Source: CAIZGX01 sp044371675
GTDB lineage: Bacteria > Bacteroidota > Bacteroidia > Flavobacteriales_D > Sanyastnellaceae
DNA: 64,000 bases
Direction: 5' to 3'
Assembly (NCBI GenBank): GCA_044371675.1
Contig: JBILTF010000001.1
Coordinates: 1-64,000 of the forward strand
A program made the position numbers and the translations under genes. A model generated the notes under the pieces. That model ran no database searches, was not told where the DNA came from, and saw only the letters and a program-made list of their open reading frames with translations. This document shows positions 37,435 to 46,305 of this stretch, piece after piece. Within the stretch, counting starts at the first letter, position 1. The number at the start of each line of letters is the position of its first letter.

Positions 37435-38703
37435 ATGAAAGATCAAATTATTTTCGACCTCATCGAACGTGAAAGAGTTCGTCAGACAAACGGTCTAGAG
37501 CTCATCGCTTCAGAGAATTATGTGAGCAATGAAGTTATGCAAGCAGTGGGTTCAGTCTTAACCAATAAATACGCTGAGGGTCTTCCTAAAAAAAGGTACT
37601 ACGGCGGTTGCGAGATAGTGGACGAGGTAGAACAAATTGCTATCGATCGTTTGAAAAAATTGTTTGGAGCCTCATGGGCGAATGTTCAACCGCACAGTGG
37701 TGCCAATGCGAACAGCGCTGTTATGCTTGCCATATTAAATCCGGGAGATGCCATCTTAGGATTAGATCTTTCTCAAGGTGGACACCTTACGCACGGCTCT
37801 CCGGTTAACTATTCAGGGAAGCTGTACAGCCCATTTTTTTATGGGGTTGAAAGAGAAACGGGACGTGTTGACATGAACAAGGTTCGTGAGAAGGCTTTGG
37901 AATGTAAACCGAAGTTGTTGATTTGTGGAGCGAGCGCATACAGCCGCGATTGGGATTACACAGCTTTTCGTTCTATTGCCGATGAGGTTGGAGCCATTCT
38001 GATGGCAGACATATCTCACCCTGCGGGATTAATAGCAGCGGGATTGTTGAATCACCCCTTTCCGCATTGTCACATTGTAACTTCAACCACACACAAAACT
38101 TTGCGCGGACCAAGAGGTGGTGTTATCATGGTTGGAAATGATATGCCGAATCCATTCGGGTTGAAAACGATGAAAGGAGAAGTTCGTTCGCTTTCTTCGG
38201 TGCTTGATAGTGGCGTTTTTCCTGGTATGCAAGGCGGTCCGCTTGAACATGTGATTGCTGCAAAGGCAGTGGCTTTCAATGAAGCTCTTACCGAAAATTT
38301 CAAAATGTATGGAAAGCAAGTGATTGAAAATGCGAATGCATTGGCCAATCATTTAACGGCAAAGGGATATGAAATAGTTTCAGGTGGCACAGATAACCAC
38401 TGCTTTCTAATAGACCTGAGAAATAAAAATATTTCTGGAAAAGATGCTGAACTTGCTTTAGTAAGCGCTGAAATTACAGTGAACAAAAACATGGTTCCTT
38501 TCGACGATAAATCACCTTTTGTTACAAGTGGAATACGCATCGGAACGCCCGCAATTACAACGCGTGGGCTGAAAGTGAGCGATATGGAATTTGTAGCGAA
38601 TGCAATAGACCGAGTAATTTCAAATGCATCGGACGAAGATATTATTCGCACTGTGAAAGCGGAAGTGCATGAGGAGATGTCAGCGCGTCCACTCTTCGCG
38701 TAA
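37435..38703 (+). CDS. glyA: Serine hydroxymethyltransferase
   Basis: GlyA interconverts serine and glycine with tetrahydrofolate, supplying one-carbon units. The 422 residues show the N-terminal LELIASENYVSNEV-type motif (here GLELIASENYVS), the KRYYGGCE motif and the PLP-lysine site STTHKTLRGPRGG near residue 220. The ATG at 37435 fits the family N-terminus; the 21 upstream codons contain the promoter and are not coding. Its 3' end overlaps the convergent OstA-like gene by 24 bases. Confidence 0.97.
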   Translation: MKDQIIFDLIERERVRQTNGLELIASENYVSNEVMQAVGSVLTNKYAEGLPKKRYYGGCEIVDEVEQIAIDRLKKLFGASWANVQPHSGANANSAVMLAILNPGDAILGLDLSQGGHLTHGSPVNYSGKLYSPFFYGVERETGRVDMNKVREKALECKPKLLICGASAYSRDWDYTAFRSIADEVGAILMADISHPAGLIAAGLLNHPFPHCHIVTSTTHKTLRGPRGGVIMVGNDMPNPFGLKTMKGEVRSLSSVLDSGVFPGMQGGPLEHVIAAKAVAFNEALTENFKMYGKQVIENANALANHLTAKGYEIVSGGTDNHCFLIDLRNKNISGKDAELALVSAEITVNKNMVPFDDKSPFVTSGIRIGTPAITTRGLKVSDMEFVANAIDRVISNASDEDIIRTVKAEVHEEMSARPLFA

Positions 38704-40215
38704 GCGAATCATTTCAGCTTTAGAGATAGGCCTTTCCAAGGCACGCCAAGTGAACTCTTCCAATCTGAATTCAGAGGGTTTTGCTTTTTGAATGCTGTTG
38801 TAGAGACTGTTCGGCTCGTTTTCAAGCGTGACTTTTTGAATGCTTTTTTCTTGCAATACAATTCGAATATTCGAGCAGTCTGTTCTGTTCAAACCGGTGA
38901 GTTTTATTCGCTTGTTTTTTTCTTCCGTTGAGAAGTAGGCGAGTTGTCCATTTCCCATAATATGCACGTTTTGAAGATCGTTTTTGATGAATTGACCATT
39001 CAGCGATTTCCCTCTAATTTGATTGAAATATCCGGGGACTACTTCAGATGCTAAAAAACTTTTTTCTGGAACAAAAAGGAAGTCCAAAGAATCGTTTTTG
39101 AAATGCAGGTTTATTTCTGAACCCGTAAGTTGATTCTCGTCGTTCCACAGCACTGGTGAGTAGAACATACGCATGATAGAATCAGCTTCAGATAACGAGA
39201 GTGAATCGCACTTTCCTTGCAAGTCTTTACTGAAAAGAAGGACGTGGTGAAAGGCTTTTATGTCACGTTTTTCTGCACTTGTTTTTTTAGCGAAAAGTGT
39301 GTCGGCAACAATGAAAAGCGTGTCTTTGTTTTCAAGTATTTTTTCAAGTATACTTTTTCCAGTTACCCATGAAATTTCATTTAACTCCTCATGTTTTCCG
39401 TAGTTTCCACGAATGGTTAAATCGGAGTTATTGTCAACGATAATTACATTCTGAAAGGCTTCGCCCCACTTCTCTTTTCCATTGTAAAAAATACTGTCAC
39501 CAAAAAGTGTTTGTTCCTTCGATTTTACCCGAGCGTTTTTCTTGAAGCTGCATGTTTCTGTTTTCGAATTGAAGTAGCCATTTTCGCATTTAATTTCCAC
39601 ATCTTTTCCTGTAATAGTTGTGGGTCCATAGAAATACGAAATCTCCGTAACGGTATTGTATAGCATAGTGTCTGAGACAACAGTATAGTCTTTGTTTTTC
39701 ACCGTTACTTTTCTTCTAAATGTGAAGTTGTTCGATGGGCTATGGTATCTGCCGGTTTGAGAAACCAGTTCGTTGTTGTTTTTACTTGAAACGACTTTGC
39801 CACCGCCGGAGTAGCTGGCAACTTCAGTCTTCAAGTTGTAAGTCATGTTTGGAGCAGTAAGCGTCATTGCGCCATCAGAGAAAACACAATTTTCGTTGAG
39901 TGTTGCGGATTGCGTGGCATCGGTAAAGAATAATTTCTTCCCGGAAATAGCGTATTCACCAGGTTTGTTCACACGAATATTTCCAAATGCTTGAAAATTT
40001 CCATTGCTGAATTTGTATGCCGAATCGCAATAGAAATTGGTGCCGTCAAAGTTCAAATGGACATTTCCCAGCAATCGCTGACCGTTAATAAGGTTCTTAT
40101 TGAATGCAATCTTATCAGCGTGCACCAGCTGCACGTGTTTGGCTTGTCCATTTATCTTCTGCGAAATCAGAAATACGGAAAGCGCAACAAGAACTATTTT
40201 AACGAAGTTGTGTAT
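38680..40215 (-). CDS. OstA/LptA-like periplasmic protein, probable non-standard start
   Basis: Repeated beta-jellyroll-like strands (VHLNFDGTNFYCDSAY, FGNIRVNKPGEYAISG, LTAPNMTYNLKTEVASY, GDSIFYNGKEKWGEAF) identify an OstA-like (OstA_2/LptA-type) protein, a family that bridges LPS through the periplasm. The only standard start is GTG at 40134, which would leave no signal peptide. Reading upstream in frame gives 27 more codons with a clear signal peptide (NFVKIVLVALSVFLIS ... NGQA) before a stop at 40231-40233. No ATG, GTG or TTG occurs there. ATA at 40213-40215 is the best-placed candidate, 10 bases after the purA stop. The end overlaps glyA. Confidence 0.75.
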   Translation of the reverse strand: MHNFVKIVLVALSVFLISQKINGQAKHVQLVHADKIAFNKNLINGQRLLGNVHLNFDGTNFYCDSAYKFSNGNFQAFGNIRVNKPGEYAISGKKLFFTDATQSATLNENCVFSDGAMTLTAPNMTYNLKTEVASYSGGGKVVSSKNNNELVSQTGRYHSPSNNFTFRRKVTVKNKDYTVVSDTMLYNTVTEISYFYGPTTITGKDVEIKCENGYFNSKTETCSFKKNARVKSKEQTLFGDSIFYNGKEKWGEAFQNVIIVDNNSDLTIRGNYGKHEELNEISWVTGKSILEKILENKDTLFIVADTLFAKKTSAEKRDIKAFHHVLLFSKDLQGKCDSLSLSEADSIMRMFYSPVLWNDENQLTGSEINLHFKNDSLDFLFVPEKSFLASEVVPGYFNQIRGKSLNGQFIKNDLQNVHIMGNGQLAYFSTEEKNKRIKLTGLNRTDCSNIRIVLQEKSIQKVTLENEPNSLYNSIQKAKPSEFRLEEFTWRALERPISKAEMIRLREEWTR

Positions 40216-40225
40216 TGTACGGAGT

Positions 40226-41494
40226 TTATCTTACAATGGTTTGCTCGCGGTCTGGTCCAACAGAAACATAGGTTATTGGAATTTCCAATTCCTTTTCAAT
40301 AAATGCAATGTAATCTGAAAGTTCTTGCGGAAAAGCTTCGATGGTTCTGATTTGAGTCAGGTCTGCGTTCCATCCTTTGAGGGTGGTGTAAACGGGCTCA
40401 ACTTTTCCATCTAACAAATCGTATGGCATTTCATCGGTTTGAACACCGTTTATTTTGTAATGCGTGCAGACATGAATTTCTTCAAAGATGCTTAGGATAT
40501 CTGCTTTCATCATGTACAACTCAGTGATTCCGTTTAAACGACAAGCATAGCGAAGAGCCGGAATGTCTAACCATCCGCATCTTCGCGCGCGTCCTGTTGT
40601 AGATCCAAATTCGTTGCCTTCTTTGCGCATTCTTTCACCTACTTCATTGTCTAATTCTGTTGGAAATGGACCGCTTCCTACACGCGTGCAGTAAGCTTTA
40701 AATATTCCAAAAGCAGAGCCTATAGAATTTGGAGCAACACCTAAGCCCGTGCAAGCTCCTGCTGCAACCGTGTTACTTGAAGTTACAAATGGGTATGAAC
40801 CGAAGTCAATGTCTAGAAGAGACCCTTGGGCACCTTCCGCCAATATTTTTTTGTTTTCGCGAATGGCCTTGTGCAAGTAGTTTTCGCTATCGATAAATGT
40901 CAATGTTTTCAGTACTTCAATTCCTTCAAACCAAGCCGCTTCCATTTCATCTAAGGAGTATTCAAATTGAAAATGCGAAAGCATTTTTTTATGCTTTTCA
41001 ACGAGCGTGTTGTACTTGTCAATGAAATTTTCAGAAAGAATGTCTCCAATGCGTAAACCGTTGCGACCGGTTTTGTCCATATAAGTTGGACCAATACCCT
41101 TCAGGGTAGATCCAATTTTCGATTTTCCTTTTTCAGCTTCTGATGCGGCATCTAGAAGTTTGTGTGTCGGAAGAATGAGGTGTGCTTTTTTGGAAATCAA
41201 AAGCCTAGCTGCAACATTTACATTTTTCGCAGTAAGTTTTTCGATTTCCGTAGCGAAAACAATCGGGTCAATAACAACTCCGTTGCCAACGATATTGGTC
41301 ACATGCTCGTGAAAGATTCCACTAGGAATGGTATGAAGAACGTGTTTCGTTCCATTAAATTCAAGGGTGTGGCCTGCGTTTGGACCGCCTTGAAACCTGG
41401 CAACGATGTCGTATTTCGGAGTTAATACATCGACAATTTTTCCTTTTCCCTCATCGCCCCATTGAAGGCCTAACAATACGTCTACTTTGCTCAT
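40226..41494 (-). CDS. purA: Adenylosuccinate synthetase
   Basis: PurA joins IMP and aspartate with GTP, the first committed step to AMP. The 422 residues contain the P-loop GLQWGDEGKGKIVD, GGPNAGHTLEF, the IMP-binding region STLKGIGPTYMDKTGR (in part), GAQGSLLDIDFGSYPFVTSS and the C-terminal YVSVGPDREQT. The start fits the family exactly. A TAnnTTTG box 16 bases upstream gives it its own promoter inside the end of the thioredoxin-like gene. The OstA-like gene follows closely. Confidence 0.98.
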   Translation of the reverse strand: MSKVDVLLGLQWGDEGKGKIVDVLTPKYDIVARFQGGPNAGHTLEFNGTKHVLHTIPSGIFHEHVTNIVGNGVVIDPIVFATEIEKLTAKNVNVAARLLISKKAHLILPTHKLLDAASEAEKGKSKIGSTLKGIGPTYMDKTGRNGLRIGDILSENFIDKYNTLVEKHKKMLSHFQFEYSLDEMEAAWFEGIEVLKTLTFIDSENYLHKAIRENKKILAEGAQGSLLDIDFGSYPFVTSSNTVAAGACTGLGVAPNSIGSAFGIFKAYCTRVGSGPFPTELDNEVGERMRKEGNEFGSTTGRARRCGWLDIPALRYACRLNGITELYMMKADILSIFEEIHVCTHYKINGVQTDEMPYDLLDGKVEPVYTTLKGWNADLTQIRTIEAFPQELSDYIAFIEKELEIPITYVSVGPDREQTIVR

Positions 41495-41510
41495 TCTGAT
41501 TTGTAAAGCA

Positions 41511-41518
41511 CAAAAGTA
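41511..41518 (-). promoter_or_regulatory. TAnnTTTG -7 box of purA
   Basis: The minus strand reads TACTTTTG, 16 bases upstream of the purA ATG. The -33 zone falls within the end of the upstream gene and shows no TTG. Confidence 0.45.
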
Positions 41519-41523
41519 GTGGG

Positions 41524-42870
41524 TTATTCAAAATAAGCCTTATTTTCTTCTAGGAATTTTTCCAACTTACTTCTCATAATGAGTCTGCTAATGACTTTCA
41601 TGTTGGAATCAAGTGCAATTAATGTAGGTGTAGATGGTGAAGGGTAATGCTTAGCGAGATAGGGTCGCTTGTCCATCGGAGGAAGGACGTTTATCCACGG
41701 TTGTTGATGTGTTGCAAGATGATTTTTCCAGGGGGCTTCTTCATTATCAATAGAAATGGCATAGACCTCCAAGCCCTTTTCATGATATTTCTTATAAATC
41801 TCTTGAAGTTGAGGGTGGAATTCTTCGCAATGCGAGCAGCTGCTCTTCCAAAACATAACGAGCGTTATTTTATTTTTTTTGCACGTTTCTTCCAATGAAA
41901 TGTTTTTGCCCTCGGCATTGGGATATTTCAGTTCTGCGGCTTTTTTACCAGGCGCGCAATTCTTGAGCGATTCAATGAGGTTCTTCGTGTTTACATTGAA
42001 GGAAGTATTGTCGGAACAACCGTCGGCGTAATTGTTCAAATAGTAGGAGAGACCTTCCTCATTTTTGTAGTCTAACATTTTAGTCAAAATGAAAGAATGT
42101 AAGTATTGGTTTACAACATCATTTTCGCCCATTCGCCCCAGCAGTTCATCGGTGAATTTTTGAGCGTATTCTTTCGGATAGGACTTGTAAAGTTGATTGA
42201 AGTATTGGTTTAGTCCACGAACGAAAGCGTAGTGAAACAATATTACTTCGTTGTTGTAATCAACGTTTCCGAGAAAATGCTTGAAATAAATGGTGCTGTC
42301 GAATTGCATAAAATCATGCGGAAGTCGTCGACAGAAAAGGGGGGCGAAATTCGAATAAACTTCTGATTTCCACTCTTCTTTCGATTTTGCTAATGCAGCA
42401 TTATTAATGACCTTCTGTTTATTCAGGAAGGCGGGGTGGGTAATTGATTTGTAAGAATCATACTCCAATTGAAGATTAGCGTAAAGCGCTGCTAATTCAA
42501 CATAATCTGTTTGCTCCGTTGAATTGTAAAGCGAAGTGGGTTGTCCGTTTAGTTTGGAAAAGTCGAGGGTTAAATCAACGGATTTAGGAAGTGTTTTCGG
42601 GTTGATGTAAAAGTCGGTCCAGGACTTTCCTGTTCCTGAGAATCGCAAACGGTATTGCCCGACGTGCGCCGGCGAAAAGCTTATTGAAACGGATCCCGCA
42701 TCATCTAAATCGGAAGTTGATAGAATTTGCCATTGATCTTTTTCGAATGCTTCCAGGAATACTTTTTTCGAATTCTGGCTGAGAATATTTTCAACATGAA
42801 GTTTGAGACTCGTTTGTCCGAATCCTATCGAAAAGCTGAGAGCTAATAGGAGGGTTAAAAGTGATTTCAT
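41524..42870 (-). CDS. TlpA-like periplasmic thioredoxin-fold protein
   Basis: The 448-residue product has a signal peptide (ending near GFGQ), an N-terminal beta-rich domain (about 25-130) of the type found in Bacteroidota redoxins, a helical middle, and a C-terminal thioredoxin domain (about 310-448). The domain carries the redox pair CSHC in FWKSSCSHCEEFHP and the cis-Pro region SPSTPTLIAL. It probably reduces or isomerises disulfides in the periplasm. Its partner is unknown; it is not in a cytochrome c maturation cluster here. Confidence 0.87.
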   Translation of the reverse strand: MKSLLTLLLALSFSIGFGQTSLKLHVENILSQNSKKVFLEAFEKDQWQILSTSDLDDAGSVSISFSPAHVGQYRLRFSGTGKSWTDFYINPKTLPKSVDLTLDFSKLNGQPTSLYNSTEQTDYVELAALYANLQLEYDSYKSITHPAFLNKQKVINNAALAKSKEEWKSEVYSNFAPLFCRRLPHDFMQFDSTIYFKHFLGNVDYNNEVILFHYAFVRGLNQYFNQLYKSYPKEYAQKFTDELLGRMGENDVVNQYLHSFILTKMLDYKNEEGLSYYLNNYADGCSDNTSFNVNTKNLIESLKNCAPGKKAAELKYPNAEGKNISLEETCKKNKITLVMFWKSSCSHCEEFHPQLQEIYKKYHEKGLEVYAISIDNEEAPWKNHLATHQQPWINVLPPMDKRPYLAKHYPSPSTPTLIALDSNMKVISRLIMRSKLEKFLEENKAYFE

Positions 42871-42873
42871 GTG

Positions 42874-42902
42874 GAAAAAAAAAGGTCACCGAAGTGACCT
42901 TT
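42874..42902 (-). terminator. Rho-independent terminator of the CsgG/LPP20 operon
   Basis: On the minus strand AAAGGTCAC-TTCG-GTGACCTTT gives a 9-base-pair stem closed by the very stable C(UUCG)G tetraloop, followed by a run of nine Ts in all. It starts about 15 bases after the stop of the last operon gene. Confidence 0.9.
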
Positions 42903-42918
42903 TAGAAGAGTGTTAAGA

Positions 42919-43500
42919 TTATTTACCTTGAGAAAGTTTCTCCATTTCTTTGTCGAAAGTTTCTTTGAATTTTTCGTAATTGTAGTCTGCTTTTAGTTTG
43001 TCGTTTTTCGACAATCCAGCTTGATAAGCATCAGCGATGTTGCTTCCGCTTAACTCAAGAGCTACATAACTTACGTATGTTCCGTCAGGACGTTGAGTTA
43101 ATTTCTCGCAAAGTTCAGTGCAACCGCGAAGCTCTTGGTCAACAACTGTGCGTGCCATTTCGTTGAAGGACTCAGTTACTTCTTCTTTGTTATTTACTTC
43201 AGTAGAGTTAACGTAGTTATCACCAACAATCTTCATTGTCACGCTGATTGTTTTTGCCATTTCAGACATAGCGTTTGAACGAGCTTTTTTCTTAGCTGTT
43301 TCACGATCCATGCTTTCACCTGTTGCAGTTGAGCGGAAGGCCTCTTTCGTGCTTTTGAATTGTTCGCCAGAGCAGTACTCATTGATGATTACTTCTCCTT
43401 TTGGATCTGGAGTTTTTACTTCGTCTTTGTTCTTCTTACAAGAAGGGATAGCAATCATAGTCACCGCAGCAATTGCTAAAAGGGTAATACGTGTTTTCAT
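42919..43500 (-). CDS. LPP20-like lipoprotein (small)
   Basis: The 193-residue protein has a lipoprotein signal (IAIPSC, Cys about residue 20) followed by charged KKNKDEV. The mature part resembles LPP20-type domains: a helix with ETAKKKARSNAMSEMAKTIS, a SFNEMARTVVDQELRG stretch, and a strand pattern DGTYVSYVALEL. A TTG at 43509 is an alternative start; the ATG at 43500 is better. It closes an operon with a larger LPP20 protein and a CsgG-like lipoprotein. LPP20-domain proteins elsewhere include flagellar outer-membrane FlgP; no flagella are expected here. Confidence 0.75.
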   Translation of the reverse strand: MKTRITLLAIAAVTMIAIPSCKKNKDEVKTPDPKGEVIINEYCSGEQFKSTKEAFRSTATGESMDRETAKKKARSNAMSEMAKTISVTMKIVGDNYVNSTEVNNKEEVTESFNEMARTVVDQELRGCTELCEKLTQRPDGTYVSYVALELSGSNIADAYQAGLSKNDKLKADYNYEKFKETFDKEMEKLSQGK

Positions 43501-43550
43501 TTTTGTCAAGATATTAGTTAAATCTGTGTTTTTCAGTTATTGTGCCAAAC

Positions 43551-44933
43551 TTACAAAAGTATTTTAATTATTTCGTTAATCAGAATTGTTTCAATATATT
43601 CTTTTTCTTTTTTGTATGCTTCTAAGACAGCATTTTCGTGAGAAAGTTGCACGCCCTTTACTCCATTGATGCTTTGTTCGAAAATGGCAACACTTGTTTT
43701 TGTGTCATTAACAGTAATTTTCCCATCGATATAGGCCACCTTAAATCCTTGAATGTCTTCGCCGGCTCGAGGGTTTATGTTTATATAAATAACAAAGTCT
43801 GCTGAATTTTCGCTTGTGCCTATTCGCATTCCTTTGCTTATTAGAGTATTCCGAACAGATTCAGCGAGAGTTGATGTTTTGGTTCCGTCTAATTTGAATT
43901 CGTTTGATGTTACAAAAAAACTAGGAGCAAGGATTTCGATTGGTATTTTGCGCTGATCTGTGTTAATGCCAGTTATCAATGCTGTGGCTAAATCGGAATC
44001 CAAATCTTGTGGCACCAATGCGTCAATGACTAGGCTTAATTCGAGGGCATTGTTTTTAGTCTTCAAGCTAATGTTATCAATGTCGGCTAAAACAATCCCG
44101 TCATTATCGGACATCACTGTTTTTGGTTTCATGTAATTATCTCTCTGGTAGCTATACTTCACATTGATTCCGCGAACTCCTTCGCCTTTGTATGTTACCA
44201 TTACAGGCACTTGTGTTTTGAAGGAATTGGAAGAAGAAAGTACAATGTTCTTCAAAGGTGTTTCAAATCGAAGATCTGCAAGAACTGCGCGAATTTCAGA
44301 AAATAGTTCGTTATCAATAAATATGTCCTTTCCGCTTTCATCTATCATTTGGTTTACTTCTGTCCAATAGGGCTTCAGAGCAAAAAGACCGTGAAAGAAA
44401 AGATCAATAGCGGAAGGAATATTGCCTAATTTCTTAGCCTCTCTTCCCTTGATTAAATAATCAAGAGCAGCTCTTAACGTGTTCTCTTTTTTCTGCGCTT
44501 TTTTAATTTGATAGTCGAATTTGTTCAGCTTGTAATAAATGGCATACATCTCCTTGTCTTCCCAAATGCCTGCAACTTCATAGTCTTCGAGCAATTCAGA
44601 AGATGAGGTGGTTATGTTGGAACTGAAGCTTTCACTGAAGGCTTTGTTTACATCCATGGTATTGAAGAAAGTTTGTCCTTCTACCTTAACAGAAATTTCT
44701 GTAGCGAGGTCATTCAGGGCGAGCTTTTTTGCGATGGCTTGGTAGTCTGCTGGCTGAGTAGATTTTGAGCAAGTTGCAATGCCAATGTAATAAGATGAGT
44801 TGATAGGTCTAGCAGATACCCATTCAGGTTTAGGTTGTGGAGGAGGAACATTGGTTTTAACCGCGTCTTTTACACCGCAAGCATTCAAAAGAATGATTCC
44901 CAACAAGAGTAAATATCTATATAATAATTTCAT
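43551..44933 (-). CDS. LPP20 family lipoprotein (large)
   Basis: The 460-residue lipoprotein has lipobox LLNAC (Cys19). An LPP20-type domain follows: PEWVSARPINSSYYIGIA, then QAIAKKLALNDLATEISVKV, and a strand reading MYAIYYKLNKFDY. The second half is beta-rich and may contain immunoglobulin-like and assembly-like domains. The ATG overlaps the stop of the CsgG-like gene by one base (TAATG). The pattern recalls envelope proteins that sit around an outer-membrane channel; the specific function is unknown. Confidence 0.82.
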   Translation of the reverse strand: MKLLYRYLLLLGIILLNACGVKDAVKTNVPPPQPKPEWVSARPINSSYYIGIATCSKSTQPADYQAIAKKLALNDLATEISVKVEGQTFFNTMDVNKAFSESFSSNITTSSSELLEDYEVAGIWEDKEMYAIYYKLNKFDYQIKKAQKKENTLRAALDYLIKGREAKKLGNIPSAIDLFFHGLFALKPYWTEVNQMIDESGKDIFIDNELFSEIRAVLADLRFETPLKNIVLSSSNSFKTQVPVMVTYKGEGVRGINVKYSYQRDNYMKPKTVMSDNDGIVLADIDNISLKTKNNALELSLVIDALVPQDLDSDLATALITGINTDQRKIPIEILAPSFFVTSNEFKLDGTKTSTLAESVRNTLISKGMRIGTSENSADFVIYININPRAGEDIQGFKVAYIDGKITVNDTKTSVAIFEQSINGVKGVQLSHENAVLEAYKKEKEYIETILINEIIKILL

Positions 44934-46303
44934 TAAGGAACGAGCGTTTGCATTTGTGTTTTGACGTTATCTGCGATTTTCTTGGCGATTTCAATGTAAA
45001 GATCATTCGCTAAATCATTTCCGTCACGGAGGTTTCTACGAGCGCTTAACATGTCTTTCAAAGTGTTTCTATCGCGGAAATTCGTGTTGACAACATTGCC
45101 GTTAGCGGGAAAAAGATTACTCGCGTTTCCTCCATAAATGGCATAAACAACTTCGTCTTTTTTCTTTTCAGTGAAAATGTCGTTTTTAATTAAAGAAGCA
45201 GTTTCAATCGAAGTCAATTTATATTGAATGGAAACGTTCGATTCAGCGTAATTGTAGTACTCATCGAATTGAATAGGCTTGTATTCCGTTTCGTAGAATG
45301 TTTTGCCTTCAGCGCTTACTTTTTTGACTTGGTAAGATTCGAAACCGTTTCTAGTCACTTTTCTGATTTGTCCGTTTTGTGCGGTGTGATTCAATACAGT
45401 TCCGGTAATAAGTGCCTTCGCTCCTGAAATTTTTCCGATTTCAACAGCATTTGATTCAGAAAAAATTCCACTCATTTGAATGCGTTGTTCAGCGAGAATG
45501 TTGTTCAAATTCTCTCGGTCAATCACGTGTAAAAATGGGTCGTTCATTTGTGTAAGCGCGTTCAGTATGTATGCGGTTGCTTTCGTGTCGCTTCCCTGCA
45601 TATTGGTGCCATTGTTAAAGGGAAGAAGAGCAATTGTATACTTGCCTTTTTCGAGGCATTTCTTTTTCAAGCTTGCCGATTCTTTGTAACCTAATTTGCG
45701 CTCTTCAACCTTAATGAAACCGCTGTATGCTGCGCGGTAATGCTTGGATTCGAATTCTGTTAAGGCCTTTTGATAGATTGGTTCTAGGTAGGCAATGTCT
45801 TTTAAATCTCCGGCATCTTTGAAGTTCGGATCGAGTCTTCCGATTTCGTTAAAGTTGGTTTCCGCATCTGCAAATTTATTGTCCTCTAGCAGTTTTGTAC
45901 CCTGCTCATAGAGTTCTGTTAGATAGGATTTTTTTACTTTTTCGAAATCGCCAAGATAAAAATCAGGTATCTGAAGTTCAACACCAACCCCCTTAATTTT
46001 TGCTTGGTATTCGCGCACCGAAATGAAAGTGTAAACGGCGTCCCTTTTACTTCCGAAACTGCTTTTTTGACTGAATTCACTGAGCATTCCGTTCAACACG
46101 GTTTGCCCTGTTTTCTTCATACCTATCTGAGCGTCGATGTTCGCACGCTTTTTCCACAAGGCGGTGTAGTAACTTTCAGAAGCTTCTTTGTTCAGTCCGG
46201 CAGCTTCTTGCTTTCGAGCAAGCTTGGTGTAGTGTTTACTGTTTTGACACGCCTGTGTTCCAAGCAGAATCAGAGCAGTAAAGATGTAGAGCCAATGTTT
46301 CAT
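44933..46303 (-). CDS. CsgG/HfaB-like outer membrane lipoprotein
   Basis: The 456-residue product has a lipoprotein-like signal (Cys19 in GTQACQN; the lipobox is imperfect). A TPR-like helical region spans about 25-205. A CsgG-like domain then starts at YTIALLPFNN, with VIDRENLNNILAEQRIQMSG and EIGKISGAKALITGTV as family hallmarks. CsgG forms the curli secretion channel; relatives include HfaB, LpoB and the CsgG part of FlgT. No csgA, csgB, csgE or csgF homologue was seen. It lies between a DUF4476 protein and two LPP20 lipoproteins in one operon. Confidence 0.82.
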   Translation of the reverse strand: MKHWLYIFTALILLGTQACQNSKHYTKLARKQEAAGLNKEASESYYTALWKKRANIDAQIGMKKTGQTVLNGMLSEFSQKSSFGSKRDAVYTFISVREYQAKIKGVGVELQIPDFYLGDFEKVKKSYLTELYEQGTKLLEDNKFADAETNFNEIGRLDPNFKDAGDLKDIAYLEPIYQKALTEFESKHYRAAYSGFIKVEERKLGYKESASLKKKCLEKGKYTIALLPFNNGTNMQGSDTKATAYILNALTQMNDPFLHVIDRENLNNILAEQRIQMSGIFSESNAVEIGKISGAKALITGTVLNHTAQNGQIRKVTRNGFESYQVKKVSAEGKTFYETEYKPIQFDEYYNYAESNVSIQYKLTSIETASLIKNDIFTEKKKDEVVYAIYGGNASNLFPANGNVVNTNFRDRNTLKDMLSARRNLRDGNDLANDLYIEIAKKIADNVKTQMQTLVP

Positions 46304-46305
46304 AA

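Noticed and set aside
38385..38410. Sigma-54 -24/-12 promoter (TGGCAC ... TGC)
   Set aside because: The two parts are too far apart and lie inside glyA; no other convincing -24/-12 site was seen near the activator gene.
44933..46303. Curli biogenesis gene set
   Set aside because: Only a CsgG-like domain is present. No CsgA/CsgB repeats, CsgE, CsgF or CsgD were found, so calling it curli is not supported.
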